Part shown: positions 46,590 through 59,100 of the stretch, piece after piece
How the letters are laid out: the number at the start of each line of letters is the position of its first letter
How positions within the stretch are numbered: position 1 is the first letter of the stretch
DNA from: Agrypnia vestita
Taxonomy: Eukaryota > Arthropoda > Insecta > Trichoptera > Phryganeidae
NCBI GenBank assembly: GCA_016648135.1
Contig: JADDOH010000466.1
Span: forward strand, 186,001-250,000
Reading direction: 5' to 3'
Length of the DNA stretch: 64,000 nucleotides
Translations under genes and position numbers: made by a program
The notes under the pieces: generated by a model
The model's input: the letters and a program-made list of their open reading frames with translations, nothing else
Told to the model about the DNA's origin: nothing
Databases searched by the model: none

Positions 46590-46790
46590 ATTAAAAAAAA
46601 GCTCAAATTCGTAAACTCGGGAACAGTTTGGTCCATGGTTGACAAGTCGATGATGGACCTGACACCGAAACCAGGACTCCGTTAGTTGGACAGGATCGAG
46701 AGGGACCTGGATGCTCTCAGGATGAGGATTGGCGAAGCATGGCTCACAGCGGACAGGAGACAAGAGATCTTCCTGAAGCGGTCAAGGTTT
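46590..46790 (+). mobile_element. Possible LINE-derived fragment
   Basis: Reads LDRIERDLDALRMRIGEAWL then TAADRRQEIFLKRSRFW, a basic stretch that could be the C-terminal tail of a LINE polymerase. Stops upstream. Weak call. Confidence 0.35.
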
Positions 46791-46819
46791 TGGGTTTAGT
46801 GAGACCATCATAAAATGTG

Positions 46820-47208
46820 TTTTTACTTCCTTTTTTTTAACTCGTGGCGTCTGTTTGCTTGTTTCCTCGACGAAATTTTTTTTGGATCGATTTTTAACCC
46901 TTTTCCCGTGATCCAATCGAGCCGAAACATTGCAAACAGACTCGTGGCGACGATCAAGAAGATCTAACAAATTTTCGTTAAAAAATAATAAAAATTATAG
47001 TATTATTTTGGATTTTTCAAATTAATAATATTTTAAAATATATATTTTAAAATATAATATTTAATAATAAATATTTTAAAAGATTTCTGACATAGATATT
47101 TGTCTAGACATGTTTCATTTTCAGTCAATCAATTATTTAATTACGTGATGGTAAACTTAATTTACAAAAAAAGGGAGTAAAATAAAAACTTGGTTATTAT
47201 GGGTTCGT
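46820..47208 (+). mobile_element. Family D repeat, copy 3 (shorter)
   Basis: Same ends (tttttacttcctttttttta; aaagggagtaaaataaaaac) with an interior deletion and a local AT-rich replacement near 47030-47085. Confidence 0.8.
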
Positions 47209-47356
47209 TTTTTTGAATATTTTTTAATGTACTTACATATATACAATAAATTAATAGCTTTACTTAAACGTACGTATAAAAATATTTATAAAAGTAAAAA
47301 ATTCAGAATATTTTAAGAATGTTCAAAATTATAAAGAACAATACTATAATAAATTA

Positions 47357-48240
47357 TAGATATCTCATAGAGACGAAGCTATTTATATGTATATGGGAAA
47401 GTAAGTATGGAGGTCTTTGGATATTTACAAGGCCTACGACCTATTATATGGCTGGCTTAAAAACATATAAAAGTTATAAAAAGAATAATGCTTCATACTC
47501 GAGTCAAAAAACATCTCACCAGCGGCGACATCTATACGAGGTGTCTCATACTAGAAGCAACAACTTGACAGGTGGATTTCTGTCTTGATAATGAGTCGAA
47601 AGTGTTCAAGCAAACATGACTTAATGAGATATGCAATATCAAAGTTTGCATTTTTTTGTCAAATTTCCGACTTATTTTTTTGCAAAAATTTGAACTATCA
47701 TTACACTTATTACACTTATTTATATCAATCATGTAAAATTCATTCAATTTAATCCAACTCAAGTAAAATGATAAAAGTCTTGCAAAAATTGTGTTTTCAA
47801 CATTTGCAAGTTTTTTATCAATTTATCGACTCGTAATAAAGCGAATAAACTTTGCATAATTGATATGAGGTTTTGTAACGATAGTTCAACTTTTTGCAAA
47901 AAAAAGGTCGGAGATATTGAAAAAAATGCAACATTTTACATTGCATGTCTCCATAACTATTGATAAAAGGTCATGTGATAGATCATTTTTGACTCACTAA
48001 CAAGGCAGGAATCCATCTGTGAAGTTTGTGCTACTAGCTACGAGACACCGTGTATTCTGCTTCACGAGGATTCAACCACGGATGGCGTTAGCAATGTCAC
48101 ACGTAGAACGAGTTGTATAAATGACATGAACGTTACATTATGTAAAGTTATCAGTTAAGCCAGCCATATTATGCGTCGTTAGCCCTGTAAATACGCAAAG
48201 ACCTCCATTTCTCCTGTTACAGTTATGCCTTACCTTATCT
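47357..48240. mobile_element. Foldback B copy (B3) interrupted by A7
   Basis: Left arm 47357-47536 (tagatatctcatagagacga, atatggctggctta) and right arm 48053-48240 (taagccagccatatta, gcaaagacctccatt) are inverse; element A7 with TA duplicates lies between. Confidence 0.72.
47537..48052. mobile_element. Foldback A, tip variant 2, full copy (A7)
   Basis: 516 bp with TA flanks. Tips CGAGGTGTCTCATACTAG and the inverse GAGACACCGTG differ from A5/A6, but the interior words (gagtcgaaa, tgttcaagcaa, tttgcattttt, ccataactattgat) are the same. It sits inside foldback B3. Confidence 0.88.
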
Positions 48241-48731
48241 ATAGATATAAAATAATGTATAATGTTATAAAATGAGGAAAATCAGCATATTTTAAATGAT
48301 CCCTTTTTTAAACTTCGGATAGTTTGAAAGTGATAGAATGTAGGTAGGTACCTACTGTATTATTTTTAAATTGTATGACGTTTAAAAAATGGAACATTTT
48401 AAAACAAAAGAAAGCTTGTGTTGATATCTGTAAAAGAGAAAAACAAGAGTTCAATTGTTTTCTGAAAGCGTCCTGCGTCTGTTGTTTTCTATAATACTGA
48501 TAAAAACAATTTTTAATTCGAAATCATATTACGATCACATAGATCACCCAGTTTCCGAGTTTTTATTTATCTTCTGCTAAGTGTTGATTTCTAGTGAAAT
48601 TTTCCGCACCAGAGTTTCAATACACCTCATTTCTGTCAGACATCTGCATTATGTCTTGATTAAAATCAAAATATTCGAAGGAGCAAAGTGGTCCTACTGC
48701 AATACTGAACATAAAACATCAACATGAAGAA

Positions 48732-48834
48732 TTAAGCAGCGGAAACTTGAAACAAATAATTGTACGCCTCCAATGAGCCACCACCAAGGATTAGCAGGAA
48801 GAGCATCTGGGACATCCTGTGTTGGATATACAAC
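48732..48834 (-). CDS. FAR-B last exon with hydrophobic tail and stop
   Basis: Acceptor tgattgcag. AG plus G gives Arg, then LYIQHRMSQMLFLLILGGGS and LEAYNYLFQVSAA followed by TAA (48734-48732). The hydrophobic run matches the C-terminal anchor seen in FAR-A although the sequence has diverged. I see no clear AATAAA close downstream. Confidence 0.87.
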
Positions 48835-50071
48835 CTGCAATCAAAACATAAACCAGTTTTACACAAGTCAAGATCTGATCTGCTTCGTTTCTTGATGGGT
48901 TTACTTACACACTACAGAAAAAAAGAGAAAAATTTATAATTTATAATTTTTAGAAATAAACTTTGTTTACACCACTTTTTTATTGAAAAAAATCAACACG
49001 TTTCAGAGCCCATTAAAATTAATATTATAAATAACCAGGTCATTTTACAAAAAGTTATGTTTTAAATTTATTTTCGTGTTAAGTAGGAACTTTATTATTA
49101 TTCATTTTCCATTATAACTTTTTAATATTTTGATTATCTGTTCTTTGATTTTTAAATGTAATTTTCTTAGTATAGGTACATTTTTATCCTGACGAAGGGG
49201 CCATGGGTTCTGGAACATGTTGATTTTTTTCAAAAAAAAAATAGTGTAAACAAAGTTTATTTCTGTAAATTATAATTTTAATGTCACCATTAAATAATTT
49301 TGCTGTGTTTGAAGAAGAAGAGTAAAATTTACCTAGAAATTAATGTAATTTTAAAACCTGTGTAATTTTTTTACAAAGACATGATAAATTATTTTTAATT
49401 TTATTGCCACTTATTAACGTATATATTAAACTATTATATTACAGTAACAATTTTTGATAAAAAAAAAAACAAATGGACGCTTTAGCTCCGCCTCCACAAC
49501 TGGCATGCAACTTTTCATAGTGCACAGAGGGAACATTGCTTTAGCAAAGGCTAAGCCCTAGTATAATGTAATGATAGTTCAAAGTTTTGTAAAAAATAAG
49601 TTAAATATAAAAAAAATGCAAAATTTGATATTGCATGACTCCATAACAATTGATATTAGGGCATGGCTGCCTGAACATTTTCGTCTCATAATTAAAGCAG
49701 GAATACAGTCCTGCGAGGTCATTAATGTTTTCCAAATAACCCTTTCATCACTTTCATTAAAACACTTTGTTCCTTCAAGCAGAAAAGTGGAAGCACGAAA
49801 AAATAAGGAGTTTAACTCTAGTTAAACTCAACCAGGGCAGTTATTTTGATACAAATATCAAAATAACTGCCCTGGTTGACGTAATTTAGTTTCACAAAAA
49901 AGTCAATTGCGGCAGTAAAAAGGTTCAGACCATAAACGTACTGTAAATATAGACTAGTTACAAACCAAAATATCTGCTACACAGAACGACAACACGAATT
50001 AATTTACATAATTTTTACAATAACATAGACGCGCATTGCGGTATAAATGTCCGCTCGATATATAATATATG

Positions 50072-50108
<37 letters not shown>

Positions 50109-50115
50109 GATATAT

Positions 50116-50156
<41 letters not shown>

Positions 50157-53100
50157 CTATATATATATATGATATATATATTTATGTATATAAAATATTA
50201 ATACAATTCACAACCCTATTATATTTGTATCTCTTTTACACGTATGCTACTTAATATAATATAATTTTAAATTCAGTGGAAAATTTTTAAGATTGTTTTG
50301 CTGTTAATTTTTCCCAAAACAAAATAAATAAATAAATAAACACACAAATACACACACTCACACAAAATCACTATTGGACATGTTTTTTCTTATTCTTTTA
50401 TCGATTGTATATATGTGTTTTCTTGTAATTGGCCCAAAACTCTGTACATCAATTATTGTTTTTTTTCTAGATTGAATAATTATATGGCTGTAAGAAAACC
50501 AATAAATGAAAATAATAAAAAAATAAAAATAAAATAAAATAAGAAAGAAAGAGAAAAGACCATAGAATAAATACCGCAATTCGCTACTAGCTTCGTATGC
50601 ATTCGTTGTTAAAAATTATGTTTTTTGTCCTTTCTTATACATGGTTACGAAAATAAATTCTATCTCTTTCTGACTGATACATTTAGTACGCAATAGAAGA
50701 GAGCAGAAACTAGATGTCTCAGATTTCTTTTTTAGTGACTAGTTTATATTTATAGTACGTCTATGGTTCGGATCATGTTCTAGTGGTAGTTAATTTTTTT
50801 CAGAAGATATATTTGTTCTTCTTTTATACTTTTTATACTTCTACTTTCATAAATTTACCTGTTATATCTTTTTCTGGCTGCAGGTAAGGTGGAGTCGTCT
50901 TCCTTGAGCAGGTATCTTCTCATTCCCAGGAACAGACCGCTGAAAAATAAAAACCACGATTGAGTGACATCTTGTGTTTTAAAATAAAGTTAAAATTCCT
51001 AAATCAGGTTCTAATAAAACTTTTCATTAATCTATTAACTAAAATACTTGATTATTTTTTTAAAAACACCTAAGCATGGACAAGAACTCGCACAATAATC
51101 CCTTGATAAATAGGTAGTTTCTTCTGACGGCTACTAGATGTCGCTTTCCGCGTTCTGTCGAAACAGAAAAACAACTGCTCGCTCGGCCGCCTGCCGCGCC
51201 TTATATACAGGGTGTAACAGAGCTAGTCCACAATACTTTACAGGTGGATTCCTACCTAGATTATGAGTCGAAAATTTTCAAGCAACCATGACCAAATCCC
51301 GACCAATCAAGGAGGAGATATGTGACAATGCTTCCAATTAATCAATATTTTGTTTTCGAAACATTAAATTTAAGCTTGTTAAAGTGAAGCCATTTTAATA
51401 TATCCTCCAGTTCTTTATTTATGTTGTAGATTGCTGTTTCCAGGTCACTAACCTCTATGTATATTAAAGCGGCGTTTATCAATAGTTATGGAGCTATGCA
51501 TCATCAAAGTTTGCATTTTTTTTCAATATTTCTGACTTAGTTTTTACAAAACGTATTACAGTAATTTATCGTCGCTGTGTATTATATAATTAATCCTACG
51601 GTACGTTTTAGTACATTCTGAGATAGACGAATGAAACTGTTTTAAAAATAATTGCACAGACTAGATTTATAAAAAAATATTTTAAATAATTACTAGGCAG
51701 ACTTTTCAGATGAACGGCAATGTTTTTTTTAGTATATCTCCATTATTTAAATGAATAATTAACAAATTGATTCGTTCATCTCAGAATGTACTAAACGGCA
51801 CATTGGCTTTATTATATGTACAGCGACGTTATATCGATTACGGAAAATTCATTCATTTCAATCAAATAAAATAATAAAAACCCTTTGTGGCGAATGTTTT
51901 CCAATTGGAATTGGAAGATTTTTTTATCATTTTTTTTACTTGTATTAAAAGAAATGCATTTATCGTATTAGACAAAAGTTACTGTAATGATAGTCCAACA
52001 TTTTGATATAAACAAGTGAGAAATATTGAAAAAAAAAATGCAAACTTCGATGTCGCATATCTCCTTAACTATTGATATTATGCCATGGTTGCTTGAACAT
52101 TTTCGACTCATAATCAAGGCAGGAAACCACCTGTAAAGTATTGTGGACTAGCTCTGCTACACCCTGTATCTTCGCCTGTTTGACGTTTATTATCTTAATA
52201 TTTCGGAAAGCGCGTGATTCATCTTGTTTTTTCTGGGCCCTTCTAGATTCTTCTCGACAATTCTAGATTGGTCGGAATTGTTCCGGAGTATTCCAGACAG
52301 TATTATGCGGGGTTGCTCTGGAATGTTCGATGAAATATTTTTCCATAACAATAAATTGGCCTGAATTATAAGTCACTAGACACAAAATTAACTCGAGCAC
52401 TTTTTTATAATTCGCATTAATCGTCAATAGATTATTTCACAAACTGGTAGCTACCTACTCTGTACTTTATCGTTGGATGACTAAATTGGCATTGTTTCGC
52501 TCGTTAATCTATGGTTTCGAGTTTTGTCAGACAACGACTGTCGCGCACGCTGCGACGTAATTTATAAAAGAATTGTTTTTCTCGAATTTTCCCACATATT
52601 TTGGTGCATACCAGTTAGTTCATTTCTGACTAAAACCTTAAAAATCGTGAAATTATATTCTTTTTTATTTTATATAGGCATCCAGAGAAGTGTGTGAGAA
52701 GCTTGTTGGTCCTTTGGCTGGAACTCTCGCTTCGTGATCCAAAGGTCGCCGTTTCGAATCTCACTCCGGACCAGCAAGTTAGTCCTATTCTCATAGAACA
52801 AGCCTTTAGCTAATTTTGAAAATAGTAAGAATATTATTGTGACACGTATTCCTTGTTAGTATTTCTATTTTTAAAAAAGGACCAGGTTCTTTTTCCCGTG
52901 AATCATGAAAATTCAAATCATTCTTTCAAATCATGGATCAAAAAAAATCATTCAATGGTGTAGTTAATAAATAAATAATACTTGACAGAATTTTAGACCA
53001 CCGGACTTGTTTTTTCTTTTAATTTTTTATTTAAAATTCACTTTTTACGCAGTCTGGATATTTTATTTTTTAAACTTTCTTTTTTATTTTACAGTTTTTA

Positions 53101-56100
53101 GTTTGGATAATAAGACGGTAATTTTTTAAATTATATATTTATTTCTAATTATGTTATTTTTCGCTGTATTAAGTAACTCCTTAGGCACCAGTCGTTAATA
53201 TTATCAAAGCAGTATAATTCTGGCTTTAATTTAATTCAATTCAATATAATTCGTAAATCGAATTATATTATGATAATTATTTTTTACGTTAATTAGACCT
53301 ATTATGTGTATATATAGGAATTTTATGATGGCTTTATTATAACTTTAAATAGTTATAGACACTAAATGGTCATCTAAATGAAAAATGATAAGAGAAACCT
53401 AAAGATGATTTTCAAATACCTATTCGATACTTACTATACTTAACATAGTTCAATCACTTTCATTTTTATCTTTTTGACAATGTGGCGTCTGGTTATGGTA
53501 TGGTTATCGCCATTTTGAATTTTGATTACTGTCACGTCTTTAGTGACATTCGTAAGCTTAAGACAAATCGATTGACGTAAGAGTCATCAAAATCGGCACA
53601 CGCGGTTGGTCTCTAGAGCGCCGCAAAGGAACAAACATATACATTGGCTGATAAACACAATACCCTCCTTTGCGTCGCGTTTTTACGGCAAAACGTTCCA
53701 TCGAACATTCCAGAGCAACCCCGCATAGTGACCATCAAAATAAAATGTTTTATGCACTCACTCGAAATATTCGTTCCATTTGATGTCCCTGACGTCGCAG
53801 AAGAACAGCTTCCTGTCGTCCTCTGTCATTCTGGATATCAATTTCTTCACATTCTCGTTGGTGAACTTCCACTGGGTCGCCATGAAACTGATCACAGCTT
53901 CTTCGTAAACGTCGAATTTATTGTACATCTGGACGTACCTGAGGAAATAAATACGTGTATATATATACATTAAAAATAATATTACTTAACCCGGCGAAGA
54001 TGACGCTGGGTCATATTGACCCGAGATGAAATGAAAACATTACCCCACAATATCCATACTGATTCACAGAATATAATTAATATTTATGAATCTATTTCGT
54101 ATATTTTCAACGGAATTTGTAGTATATGAAATTTCCCTATTACATATATCCGCGTTATTGGCGCCGGATTAATATTTCACTTTTATGTAGACCAATTAAG
54201 AATGCGAATAATATCGAAAAAAAATTAATGTTTTAATTAATTTAAAATGTACTGATTTCGTGATTTTATAGGAAACGTAGCCTATAAATTTATGGGAAAT
54301 ATAATTTTGGATGGGATGAATACATAAAATCTAGAATTCAGTAAATTTTAAATTAGTAATCCTCGGTGACTCTATTCAAAACATTATTGAAAATTTTAAA
54401 TATTGCTGTCTATATACAAATGTATTAATCGTTAGTGTATCTCTTCCATTTTTGTTCCATTTTCATATAGCTTTCAACTTTATATTGCAATGAATGAATC
54501 CCAAAAACTTTTATCATTAATGTCATTTTTCGTCAATTTTAACAACGGATTAAAAATACTTACTTGGGTTTTTTCCCAATGCACAGCAAGGCAGCATCGT
54601 TGACAGCTGCAGGCACCGAGTGCAGGAAGAACTTGGCCCAGCGATGGGTCCTGAGCCCAGACTGCTTCCAGTGGCTGTGGTAGCGGACGGTCTGCAGCGA
54701 GGGATACTTGGCTCCATCCAGACTCACCCTGTCGTAGTTGTCGCTGAACTTCACGGGGTTGTCAGCCAAGATATAGTTGAATATGGCTATGTCTTCAGAC
54801 GTTGGTTTTTTATTCTCTCTGAAATTAAATATTATAATATGTAAACATATTATTTAATTAAGATGAATTATAGAAGCCTCAGATGTGAAGAAAGTCTCTT
54901 ATATGATGGCCCAGGATTTACGACCAGTATGAGCTGAGTCAAGTCCTAACTCAACACGATGCAACGTTCTCCAATTCTACCGTAAGAACATCCACACATT
55001 ATCAATTTTTTTTTAAGTTGTTTATATGTTTATACCTTCACGTATTGTTTAATGTATGCTAGAGATATCTGTAGTCCTTCATTGTGATAGTATACATAGA
55101 TTTCGCAGCTGGTAATGTGACACCCTCTAATTGAAAAATGTGAAAAATGAGAGAGTAAAACAGTTTAAATATTTGGGCAGTATTATTACTGACAATCTGG
55201 ATCCTGATACGGAGATCAAATGCATAATCTTTTAATAAGATGAAAAGTCTACTCTGTAATGACGACTTAAACTTGAAGCTCAGACAGAGATTGATCAAAT
55301 GAAGCATGGACGCTGAAGGTGACTACTCTAAATCGCCTAGAGGCGTTCGAAATGTGGATACATCGTAAAATTTTAAAGATATCCTGGACTGTCATGACAA
55401 GTAATAATAAAGTTTTACGTAGAGCAAACACAAACAGACATTTACTCAACACAGTAAAGCTCTGTAAAATTTCATACTTTGGTCTTATAATGAGAGGCGA
55501 AAAGTACTCCAATCTTCAGGTCGTCATGAAGAGGAAGATTGGGGTTGCAGAGGGATCGGAAGGGGGCGGCATTCCTGGCTTGGAAACATCCGAGAGCGGA
55601 CCGGGATAAGGAAACTGGATAGGGAAACTTTCTCCCAGGTGATCGGGGGGACCCGACAGGGCACATGGAGAAGAGGTATTAAGTATATTATTTTTAATGT
55701 TAACGAAATTCTTTCGAATAATTGAACATGCAATAAACTGGAACACGCCTGAAAATCAAATTGTAGTTAAAATATATTATTGATGGGTATGGAGTCAACA
55801 TTGTAGGGATTATTCATGTCGATCATTAAATTAGGTGAAAAATATTAACTTTGTTTATACCTCTATGCTAGTTTAGTAATATTTTACTACTTAAGTTTAA
55901 GGTTTTAATTTGTTTAAAAATATTATTTTAAATTATTAAGTATCAATTAACATACAAATTATACAGGATTACAGAGGGATCAATTATAAATTTTGGAAAA
56001 AAAAGAGAAAAAGTGCTTATAGTAAATTGAATATTATAAATAACCAGGTAGTATTTAAAATATTTATCTTTAAAATCTGTTTTCATCATTTCCCATATAT

Positions 56101-59100
56101 CATTTTTCATTGCCTATACTTCGATTTAATTTGTTAGTTCATGTCGAAGGGACCATTGCCCCCAAAACAAAATATATTTTAATCCATTATATTAATAATG
56201 TCATCACGAAATCCTTTTGCTTTTTTTTTAAAACATTTCTTTCATTAACTCTTCTCCTCTTCTCTCAATATTTCCGTTACAACCAACCTTACACCAGTAA
56301 TTCATTATTTTAGTAACTAATCAAATAATATTGGTATTTTAATGTAAAAAAATGTATTCCCTTTCAATAGCACTCAGTCTTTGAAATGCATATTCTCTTG
56401 TTATGTTCTTAGCATTTTGGGATTTGCATCGCCAATTTGGTCTCCGTATTACGAAATACATAAAAAACGTCTCGAACGCATTCAGCAAACGTTTACAAAA
56501 GCGCTGAATTTCAAAAATCACGTCCATTTTGATAACTATGACGACGCATATAAGTACCACGAAGACAGGCGAACGATAAGCGATATGAAATACCTTTACA
56601 AAATGCTCAATAATCACATAGATTCTCCTGAAATTTTAAATTCGATACACTTCAATGTCCCGCAGAAACGAACAAGAGCACCATGCCCTTTCCACTTAAA
56701 TCATTGGAGAACAAACTACGGTAAAAACTGTATTATTAACAGAATTCTAGATACCTATGACACTGCCTTTGCAGATCTCGATATTTTAAATTTAAGTTAT
56801 GAGCAGTTTACAAAATCCCGTACGTATAAACTCGCGCGATGACATTTTTCTTCCCACACATGTGAACACAAACATTAATACATAAAAACACACAAATACA
56901 CACACTCACACAAACTCACTATTTGACATGTTGTTTTTTCTCATTTTTTTATCGATCCTGGTGTAATATTATTGTATATATGTGTTTTCTTGTAATTGTC
57001 CCAAGACTCTGTACATCAATTATTGTTTTTTTCAAGATTGATTAATTATATGGCTGTAAGAAAACCAATAAATGAAAATAAAAAATAAAATAAAATATTT
57101 GAGTGTAGTCTGCTAAATAATTCACGTATCGAAGAGAGATTCTAAACTTTTGTATTGTAAATAAATTTCGAAACTTTTGTATTGTTTCCTGTCTAGGGAT
57201 GTGTAGGAGATCAAATAATAAAGGATGGATAGCACGTGATACTTACACGATGATCAAATATATATTACGACGATACGTAACTTGTCGAGCGACCCACCGT
57301 ATATATTTATACCCGCTGTCTACGCGACATTTTGACAACGCCTTACGTTATTTTTGTATGCAAACGGCACAGCTTCCAACCGAACCATTTGAGGTTGTGC
57401 AAATTGCGTACAAAAGGCGCTTCATAAACATTTAAGTGTATATTGCTATCCTGACAGTTATGTATATCATTGTGATGCCACCAATTTTGACCTTTTAAGT
57501 TTGAAAGGTTTGAAATGAATGAATTCAATCAATCAGAAAGGTTTAAAACGTAAACAAACCTTACCTAAGTATTTCACAATTATAAATACGACCTTTTTTT
57601 AACGAACTTTATTTACAAATTATCTAATTCATATTCAAAGAAAAAGATTGAACTTATTGATAAATATCTTTTCATTTAAGAAAGAAATCGAATTAATATG
57701 TGCGTACGAGGCACATTGTTTCGTTTGCTGGTGTTTACGTGTGTAAACACTAACACGACGAAACATTATACCTCGTACGTTACTATTATTAATTATGATT
57801 AACGAACTCTAATCAAATAAAAACAATAATTAACATTTGATAAGCATATTGACAGCAAGAATACACACAAAACATTTAGTATGTCAGCAAATATGGAATT
57901 AGCAAAAGTTTCCTTTCTGTTTGCGACGTGCGTGCAGTTCTCGCCAAAAATTTACCTTTCGAAGAAACAAGCTACGTACATGTCGAACAATTTACTTGCC
58001 AACGACATAAAACTCGCAGACGTAAAGGTAGGGCGCATTTAGTACGGCTGCAGTTGGAAAATATTCGGTTAAGTATTGCTTTCTTACAGATAAAAGAAAC
58101 AAATATGACGCACGCGAACAAGTAAAATACGAGCAGCATTGATATGAAGTTTTACACGGAAAAAATAGAAAATAATTTTTTTATCCATTGTCCCGATTAT
58201 GGCTAGAATTTAAATCGTCTTTTTCATACGATACGGGATAATTTTAATGCTATTTGTTTTCCAGGACCTTTAGTAATACACAGATTTTTTGCTTGTATAT
58301 ATGTACGTACCTTTTTTCATATTGTTCAGCGACATCCCACGCGCAAGCGATCAATCCGTTGATGCACATGTCCACTGGGACCATGTTGACGGTTCCGTCC
58401 TTTGTACACCAAGCGGCCCTTGAAACAGCGCAATATTCATTCAGAATCTAATCAAACTTCTGAAAGTCGAAAGGATGTAAGTGATTTATTTTCTCAATTC
58501 ATCAGTCGTTCCAGCGGATATGGAAGAGGGCGTATAGAATTGTGGTTCTAATTTCTGCAGTGATACAGATTTGTAGACAAGCGATATTTTTTGAGTATTT
58601 AAAAAATTTTAAGTACACAATTAATATTTTAAATATTGAAAGCATCAACGTTGTAGTCAAGCATTTTAAAAATATATGTCAACCCCCCTTTAGACCCCAC
58701 CTCTTAGATTGACCTCTTTTGATAGGCACATTAGTGCATGTTGACCTTAGGTTAAATTAACGTGCATGTGAAGGTGTTCGTTGTGAATAGTGCTATGGTA
58801 GTGGTGCGTAGTGTTATTTAAATGCTTTTGTAGTGGTTGTCCTAACGAAGAGACGGGTACGTCTCTAAATCGGTGGACTGTAAATCTCAGTGAGTGGTTA
58901 TGTACTAACATAACTTTAATTTTGTTTTAAGAACACAATCACTGGATTTTTTTCCCAGAGGGATCATCATTATTTAAGATAAATTGTATATGTCTCACAG
59001 AGATGAAGCTATTTATACAGGAAATAATGCATGGAAGTCTCCCTTTTTTGGGCGTTTACAGGTCTCAAGATCTGTCATTGGCTGGGTGAAGTGATCACTT

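Larger units (their letters stand above)
51208..52166. mobile_element. Foldback A, tip variant 2, full copy with insertions (A9)
   Basis: TA flanks; tips CAGGGTGTAACAGAGCTAGT and the inverse ACTAGCTCTGCTACACCCTG. The left arm is interrupted by a LINE scrap (51340-51480) and the centre by a short inverted-repeat MITE (about 51598-51806). Lies in a FAR-B intron. Confidence 0.88.

Noticed and set aside
53644..53973. 109-codon plus frame
   Set aside because: Antisense shadow of the FAR-B exon 53938-53762.
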